From Bacillota bacterium (GTDB taxonomy: Bacteria > Bacillota_A > Clostridia > Lachnospirales > Lachnospiraceae), in NCBI GenBank assembly GCA_023443625.1, contig JAEZTQ010000008.1, positions 1 to 64,000 on the forward strand: DNA of 64,000 nt, read 5' to 3'. Positions 8,447 through 17,911 of the stretch are shown here, one piece after another (within the stretch, counting starts at the first letter, position 1; the number at the start of each line of letters is the position of its first letter). A program made the position numbers and the translations under genes. The notes beneath the pieces were generated by a model. It was not told the origin of the DNA. It saw nothing but the letters and a program-made list of their open reading frames with translations, and did not search any database.

Positions 8447-9286
8447 TTGGCTAATTTATTTTCGGGATTAGAGGCATTTGGTCTCGGTAATTTGTCCGGA
8501 ATGGACATCTATGAAGACAAGGAAAAAGAGAATCAAAAAAAGCGTGAGGAAGAGGATAAACCATCTTTTTCTGAGGAAGACGCTATTTTTGAGAAGACAT
8601 ATACCTGCCCAGTATGTGATCAGGAGTTCAAATACAAGACAGTTAAGTCTGGCAAGGTAAAGCTTCAATCTCTTGATTCGGATTTAAGACCCATTTATCA
8701 GAATATGGACCCACTGAAATATGATGCAATTGTGTGCCCCTCCTGTGGTTTTGCAGCCTTAAACAGATTTTTTAAATATGTATCTTCAGGACAGGCGCAG
8801 CTAATCAAAACCAATATTACGGCAGCCTTTCGTGGTATTAATGAATCAGGTGGAATATTTAGTTATGATGATTCTATAGCAAGACATAAGCTGGCATTGG
8901 TTAATTCCATTGTTAAGAAGGCAAAAACCTCTGAAAGGGCTTATACTTGTTTAAAAACAGCATGGGTAATTAGGGGTAAGTCAGAGACCTTACCCAAGAA
9001 TTTGCCAGACTATAATCAGCAGGTTTCTGGATTGGAGAAGGAAGAACTTGAATTTCTATCAAAGGCTTATGTTGGCTTTGAAGAGGCTTTTAGCAAAGAA
9101 GATTTCCCTATGTGTGGAATGGATGAAGTTACAATAACTTTATTAATGGCAGAACTTGCACGTAGGCTTGGAAAAAATGATGAAGCCAATCGATGGATAT
9201 CTAAGGTTCTTATTTCCAGAGATGCTAATGAGCGTATTAAGCAAAAGGCAAGAGATATTAAGGAGAAGATGAAGGAACATAAATAA
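8447..9286 (+). CDS. DUF2225 protein with two CxxC pairs
   Basis: A 279-aa cytoplasmic protein of unknown function matching the DUF2225 pattern. An N-terminal charged linker (22-45) is followed by a zinc-ribbon-like segment with YTCPVCDQEF and later IVCPSCGFAALNRFF, then an alpha-helical, TPR-like C-terminal half (about 150-275). The start is TTG at 8447, 8 nt after GGACGGAGGA; no in-frame ATG fits better. It follows glnS by 57 bp and precedes the DUF6062 gene by 17 bp, so the two cysteine-motif proteins are probably co-expressed. Function is unknown; zinc binding is likely. Confidence 0.75.
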   Translation: MANLFSGLEAFGLGNLSGMDIYEDKEKENQKKREEEDKPSFSEEDAIFEKTYTCPVCDQEFKYKTVKSGKVKLQSLDSDLRPIYQNMDPLKYDAIVCPSCGFAALNRFFKYVSSGQAQLIKTNITAAFRGINESGGIFSYDDSIARHKLALVNSIVKKAKTSERAYTCLKTAWVIRGKSETLPKNLPDYNQQVSGLEKEELEFLSKAYVGFEEAFSKEDFPMCGMDEVTITLLMAELARRLGKNDEANRWISKVLISRDANERIKQKARDIKEKMKEHK

Positions 9287-9303
9287 TAAAGGCGGGGAAT
9301 GCT

Positions 9304-10020
9304 TTGAAAGAGAAATTATATACTATCCCAGTGAATGAAGCGTTTGAGGCGGACTGCGAATGTCCTGTCTGTATGATGAGAAAGAAACTGGAAACAGATG
9401 CAATTGAGTTTACCATGGGGCCAAGCTATATGGAGGATGATATCAGAGAAGCTACATCAAGACTTGGCTTTTGTGAAAAGCATCTGGGACAACTCTATGA
9501 GAATCAAAATCGTTTGGGGTTAGCATTGATAATAAAGACTCATATGGATAAGATAGTTAGAGATGTAGAAAAGTATTCAGCCAATTCCAAAGTTGCTGCA
9601 CCCTCATTTTTTAAGAAAAAAGAGGAGGCCTCAGAAGTAGTATCCTATATTAATGAACTTGAAGATAGTTGCTTTGTATGTAATAAAATTGAAGGCACCT
9701 TTGAACGTTATATTGCAACGATTTTTCACCTTTACCATAATGATGAGGCATTTCGTAATAAATTTAATGCTTCAAAAGGATTTTGTACAAGTCATTATAA
9801 AATACTATATCAGCAAGCGGCCAAATATCTCAGTGGAAATGAACAAAGTAAGTTTCTCAAAGAGTTAAACGGACTTTATCTGGATAATATGAAACGTGTT
9901 AGAGACGACCTAGAGTGGTTTATTAATAAATTTGATTATCGGTATGCAAATGAGCCTTGGAAGAATGCCAAGGATGCATTAACCAGGTCCATGCAAAAGA
10001 CCAATAGTATTGTTCAATAA
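9304..10020 (+). CDS. DUF6062 protein with repeated CxxC / CxxH motifs
   Basis: A 238-aa protein that looks like the DUF6062 family. Cysteine and histidine motifs come in a repeated pattern: CECPVCMMRKK near the start, GFCEKHLGQLY at about 57, CFVCNKIEG at about 121 and GFCTSHYKIL at about 160. This suggests an internal duplication with two metal-binding halves. The rest is predicted helical with no signal peptide. The start is TTG at 9304 with AAGGCGGGG upstream. It lies 17 bp after the DUF2225 gene. The biochemical role is unknown. Confidence 0.7.
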   Translation: MKEKLYTIPVNEAFEADCECPVCMMRKKLETDAIEFTMGPSYMEDDIREATSRLGFCEKHLGQLYENQNRLGLALIIKTHMDKIVRDVEKYSANSKVAAPSFFKKKEEASEVVSYINELEDSCFVCNKIEGTFERYIATIFHLYHNDEAFRNKFNASKGFCTSHYKILYQQAAKYLSGNEQSKFLKELNGLYLDNMKRVRDDLEWFINKFDYRYANEPWKNAKDALTRSMQKTNSIVQ

Positions 10021-10354
10021 TTAGGATGAGATTTTTTATCCTGAAAAGATATGATATTGATACTTGGAAAAGATTTGAAAAGAGTATAGGGATTATGGTA
10101 TATATTTCATGTGTATGAATATACTAAAGTAGTGTTTAAAGGAGTAAAAGTTATTGCCAGTATGGTGATAACTTTTTCTTGTTCAATAGGAGGTTAGGTC
10201 CTATTGAATGGCAAACTCTTTGCTTTGGTCTAAAGGGTTTATATAAAAAATGGCATGAATTATGGAAAAGTGAGAAAAAATGAGAGATAAAGAGTAATAG
10301 CGAGTATTTCTATGAAATTATTAAATTTGCGTCGGTATTTAAAAAGATATGAAG
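10021..10354. other. Gap before groESL, left part
   Basis: AT-rich, no gene recognised. It contains repeat hairpin D (10182-10208). Confidence 0.4.
10182..10208. repeat. Dispersed repeat hairpin, copy D
   Basis: Perfect arms TTCAATAGGA/TCCTATTGAA around a 7-nt loop, preceded by TTTTTCTTG as in copy A. The body module is absent. Confidence 0.8.
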
Positions 10355-10386
10355 TTGCATAATAAAAGCAAATTTACTAATATAAT
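10355..10386 (+). promoter_or_regulatory. groESL promoter
   Basis: TTGCAT at 10355-10360, then overlapping -10 candidates: TAATAT at 10378 (17-bp spacer) and TATAAT at 10381 (20-bp spacer). It lies directly before the CIRCE operator. Confidence 0.6.
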
Positions 10387-10394
10387 ATCAACGG

Positions 10395-10421
10395 TTAGCA
10401 CTCATATCTACAGAGTGCTAA
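10395..10421. promoter_or_regulatory. CIRCE operator (HrcA binding site)
   Basis: TTAGCACTC-N9-GAGTGCTAA, a perfect match to the CIRCE consensus, just downstream of the promoter. HrcA would repress groESL here until heat shock or misfolding titrates GroEL. Confidence 0.97.
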
Positions 10422-10463
10422 TAATACAAAATGAATTGAAATTATTTGAAGGAGGAATATGTA

Positions 10464-10751
10464 ATGAAACTTGTACCTTTAGGAGATAAGGTAGTACTGA
10501 AGCAATTGGTTGCTGAAGAGACAACAAAATCAGGTATTGTATTACCTGGCCAAGCGAAAGAAAAACCTCAACAGGCAGAAGTTATAGCAGTAGGTCCTGG
10601 TGGAATCGTTGATGGAAAAGAAGTAGTTATGCAAGTTAAAGTAGGCGATAAAGTTATTTATTCAAAATATGCTGGGACAGAAGTAAAACTTGAGGATGAT
10701 GAATTTATCATTGTAAAACAAAATGATATTGTTGCAGTAGTAGAAGATTAA
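10464..10751 (+). CDS. groS: Co-chaperonin GroES
   Basis: The 95-aa heptameric lid of the GroEL chamber. It starts MKLVPLGDKVVLKQL, has the mobile-loop segment around KSGIVLPGQAKEKPQ and ends VKQNDIVAVVED, as in typical GroES. The frame can be extended upstream to a TTG at 10446, but that codon overlaps the ribosome-binding site; GAAGGAGG at 10448-10455 points to the ATG at 10464. It is the first gene of the groESL operon under CIRCE control, with groEL 21 bp downstream. Confidence 0.97.
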   Translation: MKLVPLGDKVVLKQLVAEETTKSGIVLPGQAKEKPQQAEVIAVGPGGIVDGKEVVMQVKVGDKVIYSKYAGTEVKLEDDEFIIVKQNDIVAVVED

Positions 10752-12398
<1,647 letters not shown>

Positions 12399-12435
12399 GC
12401 CCTAGGATTTTAGATAAGATATAAAAATTATATAT

Positions 12436-12490
12436 AGGAATGTTGCAAAACTTAAGTATTCTTTAAATGAGTTTTGCAACATTCCTTTTA
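12436..12490 (+). terminator. Terminator after groESL
   Basis: Perfect 17-bp stem (12436-12452 with 12470-12486), then TTTT. Confidence 0.9.
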
Positions 12491-12567
12491 AAATATGAAT
12501 TTATAATATATCTTGGGGTTGTGAATTATAAATGGGTTGTGAATAATGTATTAGAGGATTGCATACT

Positions 12568-13644
12568 TTATTTTTCATAATATTTATCAATTCCATCACA
12601 GATACCTTTAACGATCTTATCCTGATATTCTTCCGTCTGCATCAGCTTGTCTTCCTTTTTGTTTGACATAAATCCCATTTCAATTATGCTTACGGGGATT
12701 TTACACCAGTTTATACCACTCATATCGTCCCGGGCTTTGGCACCTCTATTCTTGGCACCAGTCTGTGCACAGATGGCATCTGCAAGGGCTTTAGATAAGG
12801 TATAACTCTCTGAGCTTAGGTCGGATACGTAGGGATTTTTTTTCGAAGGATATAAGGTACTGACTCCCTGAACCTTGGAATCAGTTACACTATCTGCATG
12901 AATTCGAACAAATAAATCTGCACCACTTTCATTAGCTATTTCAGCACGTTCTTTATTACTAAGATTAACATCATGTGTTTCCCGAATCATCACAACCTCA
13001 TAACCCCGATTTATTAATTCATCCTTCACTTTCAAAGAGACTTCTAGAGTGAGTTCATATTCTGCGATACCAGTAGCAACGCCCGCAGTACCAGAACTTA
13101 CCTTGGTTTTTGTCTCTTTAGCTCCGGGCCCAATGGGTTCTTTGTCATAATTTCCCTTTTTTTGATGACCCGCATCAATAGCAATAATTTTTCCCTTTAT
13201 CTTAGAACTTTCTCCTTTATTGTTTTTAATTGAAGAAATAGTAGCTGCAATCTCTGTCTGGTCCTTGGCATCTTCAGTAGGGGAAGGGATAAACTCAGCC
13301 TGGTTGTTAGAAGCTTCAGTAGGGTAAGGGATAAACTCAGCCGGATTGTTAGAAGCTTCAGTAGGGGAAGGGATAAACTCAGCCTGGTTGTTAGTAGCTT
13401 CAGTAGGGGAAGGGATAAACTCAGCCTGATTATTAATTACTTCCCTAGGAGATGGGATGAGTTTTACATTATCAACAATATCAGTAGGAGAGGGAATAAT
13501 CTGAGATGATTTATTGGGGGAAATTGTTAAAACTGGTATTGGACTGGGGTTATTATTCTCTGAGGAGTTATCCTTGGAACAGGCTGAGCTTGTAAGAATA
13601 ATCAATAACAGAACATATATTAAAATGAAAAATTTCCTTTGCAT
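12568..13644 (-). CDS. N-acetylmuramoyl-L-alanine amidase lipoprotein (Amidase_3) with Pro-rich repeats
   Basis: A 358-aa zinc amidase that would cut the amide bond between MurNAc and the stem peptide on the outer face of the membrane. The signal peptide has lipobox SSAC (Cys at 22). A linker of four 14-aa repeats (71-126, type NNQAEFIPSPTEAS) follows, with two degenerate units before it. The Amidase_3 domain runs from about 155 to 357 and shows the expected zinc and catalytic residues: AIDAGHQ, GIAEYELT, VRIHADS and IIEMGFMSN. Repeat unit and domain order suggest a wall-spanning spacer. AGAAGGTGG lies 10 nt before the start. It appears to be a single gene, with groESL convergent. Confidence 0.9.
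   Translation of the reverse strand: MQRKFFILIYVLLLIILTSSACSKDNSSENNNPSPIPVLTISPNKSSQIIPSPTDIVDNVKLIPSPREVINNQAEFIPSPTEATNNQAEFIPSPTEASNNPAEFIPYPTEASNNQAEFIPSPTEDAKDQTEIAATISSIKNNKGESSKIKGKIIAIDAGHQKKGNYDKEPIGPGAKETKTKVSSGTAGVATGIAEYELTLEVSLKVKDELINRGYEVVMIRETHDVNLSNKERAEIANESGADLFVRIHADSVTDSKVQGVSTLYPSKKNPYVSDLSSESYTLSKALADAICAQTGAKNRGAKARDDMSGINWCKIPVSIIEMGFMSNKKEDKLMQTEEYQDKIVKGICDGIDKYYEK
13267..13434 (-). repeat. 42-bp coding tandem repeat in the amidase linker
   Basis: Four nearly identical 42-bp units, each encoding 14 residues with the core AEFIPSPTEA. The high nucleotide identity between units suggests recent expansion. Confidence 0.9.
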
Positions 13645-13839
13645 AGTAATTAATCCACCTTCTTGATATTTCTTTATATTATATGGATAACTTGAACAAA
13701 ATACAAGAGAAGGATTGATTATTAAAATTTCATTGAAGCTGGAAGTATTTTGCTGGGGGCAAATACAATGCTTGCAACAGTGTTAGGCTACAATTAATAA
13801 CTCCTTTCATACTTACTAATATTATTTTTCCACAAAGTA

Positions 13840-13868
13840 TTGACAGTTATGGAAGTATTGATTATGAT
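13840..13868 (+). promoter_or_regulatory. Promoter of the TPP riboswitch-thiT transcript
   Basis: TTGACA at 13840-13845, 17-bp spacer, TATGAT at 13863-13868; start expected near 13875, about 27 nt before the aptamer. Confidence 0.75.
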
Positions 13869-13901
13869 TAGGCAGTACAAAATAATATTTTATTATTTGC
13901 T

Positions 13902-13986
13902 AGGGGAGCCCAGAGCTGAGAGGTATGTGAACTGTCATACTGACCCTTACTACTTGATCCGGATAATACCGGCGGAAGGAAGCAAT
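13902..13986 (+). ncRNA. TPP riboswitch (THI-box)
   Basis: Conserved THI-box elements occur in order: GGGGAGCC, GCTGAGAGG, TGACCCTT, TTGATCCGGATAATACCGG and CGGAAGGAAG. Downstream, CCTCC at 13997-14001 can pair with the thiT ribosome-binding site GGAGG at 14015-14019. No terminator hairpin with a T run was seen before the gene, so control of translation initiation is the likelier mode. Thiamine pyrophosphate binding would switch thiT off. Confidence 0.96.
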
Positions 13987-14028
13987 CAAGTGGCCCCCTC
14001 CGATGCAATGTAAAGGAGGAATTTTTTT

Positions 14029-14706
14029 ATGTTTCAGAAAGTTTTTGATTTTTTTATTATGACTGTTGTTACGGATGGCAGCAGTTCATATGATCTTACC
14101 TTAGCAGGTAACCTTGCACTTTTATTTATTGTAGCACTGTTATTTGTGGTAATGGCAGCTTTTGCTGGATATAAGAATAAAGCTCGCGTTAAGCAGCTGG
14201 CATTCTCTGCCATGGCAGTATCCCTTGCCGTAGTAACATCCTTTATTAAATTACCCTCATTGCCCTTTGGTGGGTCTGTTACTTTGTTTAGTATGTTTTT
14301 TATTTGTCTCATTGGCTACCTTTATGGTACCAAGTCGGGTATTATTACAGGTATTGCCTATGGCTTTATCAATTTAATCATTCAGCCTTACCTCTACCAT
14401 CCGGTTCAGGTACTTCTTGATTTTCCTATCGCCTTTGGATGCCTTGGTCTTTCCGGTGTATTTGCAGATTCGAAGTATGGAATTGTTAAAGGATACATAT
14501 TGGGCGTTTTTGGAAGATATATCTGCCATGTTATCTCCGGTTATGTGTTTTTCGCTTCCTATGCACCTAAAGGTATGAATCCAATGATATATACCTTGGG
14601 GTATAATGCAACCTATATTGTTCCAGAGATGATAATAACGATACTGTTTTTACCATTTTTTCAAGTGGCATTAAAACAAGTACGAAAAATGGCAATCGAC
14701 GAATGA
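14029..14706 (+). CDS. thiT: Thiamine ECF transporter substrate-binding component ThiT
   Basis: A 225-aa integral membrane protein with about six hydrophobic segments. It has the ThiT-like end pattern GRYICHVISGYVFFASYAPKGMNP, whose aromatic residues take part in thiamine binding in this family. As an S component it would bind thiamine and use the shared EcfA/A'/T energising module, encoded elsewhere. The TPP riboswitch just upstream supports the substrate. A putative anti-Shine-Dalgarno covers the GGAGG before the ATG. The first 40 residues form an N-terminal extension with an extra hydrophobic stretch. Confidence 0.92.
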   Translation: MFQKVFDFFIMTVVTDGSSSYDLTLAGNLALLFIVALLFVVMAAFAGYKNKARVKQLAFSAMAVSLAVVTSFIKLPSLPFGGSVTLFSMFFICLIGYLYGTKSGIITGIAYGFINLIIQPYLYHPVQVLLDFPIAFGCLGLSGVFADSKYGIVKGYILGVFGRYICHVISGYVFFASYAPKGMNPMIYTLGYNATYIVPEMIITILFLPFFQVALKQVRKMAIDE

Positions 14707-14775
14707 AATTATTAGGAAAGAGCCGGGGAATTATGACAGGAAATAGAGTAGCACCAAGTAAAGTGAAGCATTAGT

Positions 14776-14822
14776 AATGTGGGTTTAAAATCCTCTTAGA
14801 GTGATTTTAAACCCACATTTAA
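14776..14822. terminator. Hairpin between thiT and the SpoIID-like gene
   Basis: Perfect 17-bp stem (14776-14792 with 14803-14819), 10-nt loop, followed by only a short T stretch. It lies between converging genes and may serve both. Confidence 0.65.
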
Positions 14823-14829
14823 TGATATA

Positions 14830-14860
14830 GTCAGCAAGCTGACACTTTCTTGTTCAATAT
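14830..14860. repeat. Dispersed repeat, partial copy E
   Basis: Hairpin GTCAGC-AA-GCTGAC followed by ACTTTCTTGTTCAATA. This is the same junction as in copy A; the second hairpin is cut off after its left arm. Confidence 0.75.
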
Positions 14861-14874
14861 GAGCTAAGCATAAT

Positions 14875-16164
14875 TTACAATTCAGCAATTCGGGTAACTG
14901 CTACATAAATACCCGATAATTTATACCAAGTAGGTAGGTCAACAATACCGTTTGCCGGTAAATCAAAGATCTCTTGAAAGATTTTAACCGCATTGGCAGT
15001 CTGATCATTAAATTGACCGTTTACAGCAACCTTTGGTATTAGAGGATATTTTTCAGAGATGCTGTTTAACTGGGTTTGAATCATTCTTACATTATCACCG
15101 GAAGCACCTATGGTTAAGTTGGCTCCAGGCCAGGACCTGGGAACACCGGATACTTCTGGAGCTGTATTAATAAACATTGTTTGACCATAGAAATGTCTAA
15201 GAATTTCTATGGCACTATAACCCTGATCACCTAAATCCTTGGACCCCCATTGAGTCATCCAATTAGGACACTGCACTCTATTACCATCACAGTACTGAGT
15301 TAATATGGGTTGTTTGACATTGGGAAAGGACAAATAATTATTAAAAATCTGATCTACAATCAAACCAATATTACTAAATATATTTCTACCCGGAACCCAC
15401 TTATGATCAAAGGCCGTAGAAGAGGTTATTGTAAAGTTAAAACCCTGATTTACATACCATTCGGTGAAGACACGGTTTAGTGTGAAGGATAGGATGGCAA
15501 GTATATTAGCTGTAATGGTTGCTTCAGGCCAGGTAGAATAAATCTCACTGGAGGCTACATTTTTGATATAATCTCTAAATCTAACATAATGATTTGCTGC
15601 GGAGGTATCAGTGGGGGGACCGTCATGAACGATTACGAATTCAGGAACCACAACATTAGCCAGTACAATTGCACCTGTCTCAAAAGCTTCTTTTATCTCA
15701 GGCTCAGCAATTTTTGGGGGAAAATCCCCAAATAAGGTGTGGGGAGGAATAACAAATAAGTCCCCCTGTGACTGAGGAGTTGTAGTTCTAAGTGTAGCAT
15801 CCTGAAAGGCTGTTACCTCTGGGAACACTTCGGCATTCTGAATAGTTACAGGACTTAATCCCGGAGCGGTAATGGAGACCCTATATTCCGCATATGGTTG
15901 TTCTGAGGAAGGGGCCATACTATAGTCAGGAGAAGGAGCCGGAAGCTCTACTACTTCTGTTAATCCTGAGGAATCAGTCTGAATTTCATCGAGGATAGTT
16001 CCAGGGACAGCAGTGGATGAAATGGTTACTGTAGCATTTTCAACAGGAACAAATCCGGGTGTAATAGCACGTATTCTAAGTCGTCCCAAGGACTGGGTAC
16101 TAGTCTGTGTAGGATAGACACGAAGGTTTCTGATATCATATTTATTAGAGAAGTTTGTATCCAT
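14875..16164 (-). CDS. SpoIID-like / peptidoglycan-binding protein (paralogue 1)
   Basis: A 429-aa protein without a clear signal peptide. The N-terminal part (about 13-125) looks like a carboxypeptidase-regulatory or Ig-like beta domain with the family start LRVYPTQTSTQSLGRLRIRA. The middle (about 178-330) has FVIVHDGPP, then YIKNVASSEIYSTWPEATI, resembling the SpoIID lytic transglycosylase motif with its catalytic Glu. Two cysteines follow in YCDGNRVQCPNW, as SpoIID has a Cys pair. The C-terminus (about 348-425) is a peptidoglycan-binding type 1 domain. It may act on spore or vegetative wall. It is very similar end to end to the upstream paralogue, 60 bp away. The SpoIID assignment rests on motif resemblance only. 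Confidence 0.65.
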   Translation of the reverse strand: MDTNFSNKYDIRNLRVYPTQTSTQSLGRLRIRAITPGFVPVENATVTISSTAVPGTILDEIQTDSSGLTEVVELPAPSPDYSMAPSSEQPYAEYRVSITAPGLSPVTIQNAEVFPEVTAFQDATLRTTTPQSQGDLFVIPPHTLFGDFPPKIAEPEIKEAFETGAIVLANVVVPEFVIVHDGPPTDTSAANHYVRFRDYIKNVASSEIYSTWPEATITANILAILSFTLNRVFTEWYVNQGFNFTITSSTAFDHKWVPGRNIFSNIGLIVDQIFNNYLSFPNVKQPILTQYCDGNRVQCPNWMTQWGSKDLGDQGYSAIEILRHFYGQTMFINTAPEVSGVPRSWPGANLTIGASGDNVRMIQTQLNSISEKYPLIPKVAVNGQFNDQTANAVKIFQEIFDLPANGIVDLPTWYKLSGIYVAVTRIAEL

Positions 16165-16224
16165 AGGAGAGATTTTCCTTATTATACTTTATTATTAAAA
16201 TATGAACTATCTCATAGTTTGTGA

Positions 16225-17526
16225 TTACAATTCGGCCATTCTCGTTAAGGCTACGTAAATACCTGAGATTTTATACCAGGTTCCTCGATCTACTATTCCG
16301 TTATCCGGTAAGTTGAATATCTCTTGAAATGCTTTTACTGCAGCGGCAGTTCTGGACCCGAAGATACCATCCACTGCAACTTTGGGTATAGCAGTATAGA
16401 CATCAGCAATACGGTTTAGTTGTTCTTGTATGGTTCTTACATTCTCACCGGTGGAGCGTATGGTTAGGTTACTGCCAGGCCAGGATCTGGGAACACCGGA
16501 TACTTCAGGCGCAGTATTAATAAAGATGGAGTTGCCATAATAATTACGAAGAATTTGAATGGCAGTAAGGCCTTGATCGCCTAGATCTTTGGATCCCCAC
16601 TGGGACATCCAGCCAGGGCATTGTACTCTGACCCCGTCACAGTATTGAGTCAGAATTGGCTGCCTCACATTGGGTCGTGATAAATAGTTTACAAATATAT
16701 TGTCCACAAGGACACCGATGTTATCATAGATATTCCGACCTCTGGTCCATTTTTGGTCGTATGCTGTTGATGAGGTGACTGTAAAATTATAACCTTGATT
16801 CGTGTACCACTCGGTAAAGACACGGTTCAGAGTAAAGGAGAGAATGGCAAGAATATTTGCATAAATAGTAGCTTCGGGCCAGGTTGCATAGATTTCACTG
16901 CTGGCTACATTTTTAATATAGTCACGAAAACGTACATAATAATTCGGTGCTGATGAAGAGGGAGGTCCGTCATGTACGATAACAAATTCAGGAATAACAA
17001 CACGGTTGAGTACGATTGCTCCAGTCTCTGCAGCAGGATTTATTTCCTCTTCGGGGATTTTAGGAGGGTACTCGTAATAAAGAGTATGGGGGGCGATATC
17101 GAATACTTCTTCTGCTCCTGTAGGTTCTAAGACAGCCGGATTAAGAGTTGTATTTTGTTCTGCGGTTACATCTGGAAGGATTTGTATTCCGAAGAATTCT
17201 GCACCTTCAAAACCTGGAGCGGATATTAATGCATCATATTCTGCATAAGGACGGGGTTCATTGGGTGCTAAACTGTAATCAAGAGGAGGAGCAGGAAGGT
17301 CTATCACCTCCGTTAATCCTGAGATATCGGTGGTAAGTTCGTCGATCACGGTATTAGGATCTGCTCTATTGGTTATTCTTACGGTAGCATTTTCTATAGG
17401 TCTTTCTCCGGCAGCAGTACAGCGGACACGAAGACGCCCAAGGGATTGGGTTTCCATCTGTGTAGGATATACTTTCATAGGGGGTACAGTCTTTTTATAA
17501 GTATAAGGAGATATGATCTGATTCAT
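16225..17526 (-). CDS. SpoIID-like / peptidoglycan-binding protein (paralogue 2)
   Basis: A 433-aa protein with the same three-part plan as its downstream neighbour: an N-terminal beta domain (about 17-130) containing MKVYPTQMETQSLGRLRVR, a SpoIID-like middle with YIKNVASSEIYATWPEATI and the cysteine pair YCDGVRVQCPGW, and a C-terminal peptidoglycan-binding domain ending VALTRMAEL. The start is supported by GAGGT 10 nt upstream. The two genes point the same way, 60 bp apart, so they are probably co-transcribed and arose by tandem duplication. Divergence is greatest in the N-terminal domain. No lipobox or clear signal sequence was seen, so export is unexplained unless it acts in the mother cell. 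Confidence 0.65.
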   Translation of the reverse strand: MNQIISPYTYKKTVPPMKVYPTQMETQSLGRLRVRCTAAGERPIENATVRITNRADPNTVIDELTTDISGLTEVIDLPAPPLDYSLAPNEPRPYAEYDALISAPGFEGAEFFGIQILPDVTAEQNTTLNPAVLEPTGAEEVFDIAPHTLYYEYPPKIPEEEINPAAETGAIVLNRVVIPEFVIVHDGPPSSSAPNYYVRFRDYIKNVASSEIYATWPEATIYANILAILSFTLNRVFTEWYTNQGYNFTVTSSTAYDQKWTRGRNIYDNIGVLVDNIFVNYLSRPNVRQPILTQYCDGVRVQCPGWMSQWGSKDLGDQGLTAIQILRNYYGNSIFINTAPEVSGVPRSWPGSNLTIRSTGENVRTIQEQLNRIADVYTAIPKVAVDGIFGSRTAAAVKAFQEIFNLPDNGIVDRGTWYKISGIYVALTRMAEL

Positions 17527-17674
17527 TGGATAGACCTCAAACCCATCATTTTATTATTAACTTATGTACTTAAAATAAAAATGTGAATAAAAATAAATTA
17601 TGTAAGCCAGGAAAATATATAATAATGGAACCAATTAGTTCGAAATATATTATATTAATATTTTAAAAAAATGC
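17527..17674. other. AT-rich divergent gap, left half
   Basis: No gene. It must contain the promoter of the leftward SpoIID-like pair, which I could not place with confidence. Confidence 0.35.
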
Positions 17675-17703
17675 TTGTAATTTGAAATCAGATGTGGTAA
17701 AAT
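17675..17703 (+). promoter_or_regulatory. Probable carAB promoter
   Basis: TTGTAA at 17675-17680, 17-bp spacer, TAAAAT at 17698-17703. This implies a leader of about 200 nt before carA. No PyrR binding site or other known riboswitch was recognised in it. Confidence 0.5.
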
Positions 17704-17911
17704 CATAAAAATCGATCAAAAAAATGAATATTTATGCATCGCAAATTTATAATAATAAAAGGAATAATTATTGGTTGATATACAGTATGGTATCATCCAG
17801 TTGGATTAGTATTCTTTTTTTTTGCAAAAATTCAGTCATGAGAAAAGAAAATGCAAAAATTTGGTTTTTTACATACTTTTATGCCGCATAGCCGGCGGAA
17901 TGGAGGACATA

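Noticed and set aside
17822..17911. N-terminal extension of CarA, or a leader peptide in the same region
   Set aside because: The extension starts with TTG without a ribosome-binding site and is absent from known CarA; the small ORF in another frame has no RBS or informative codon bias.
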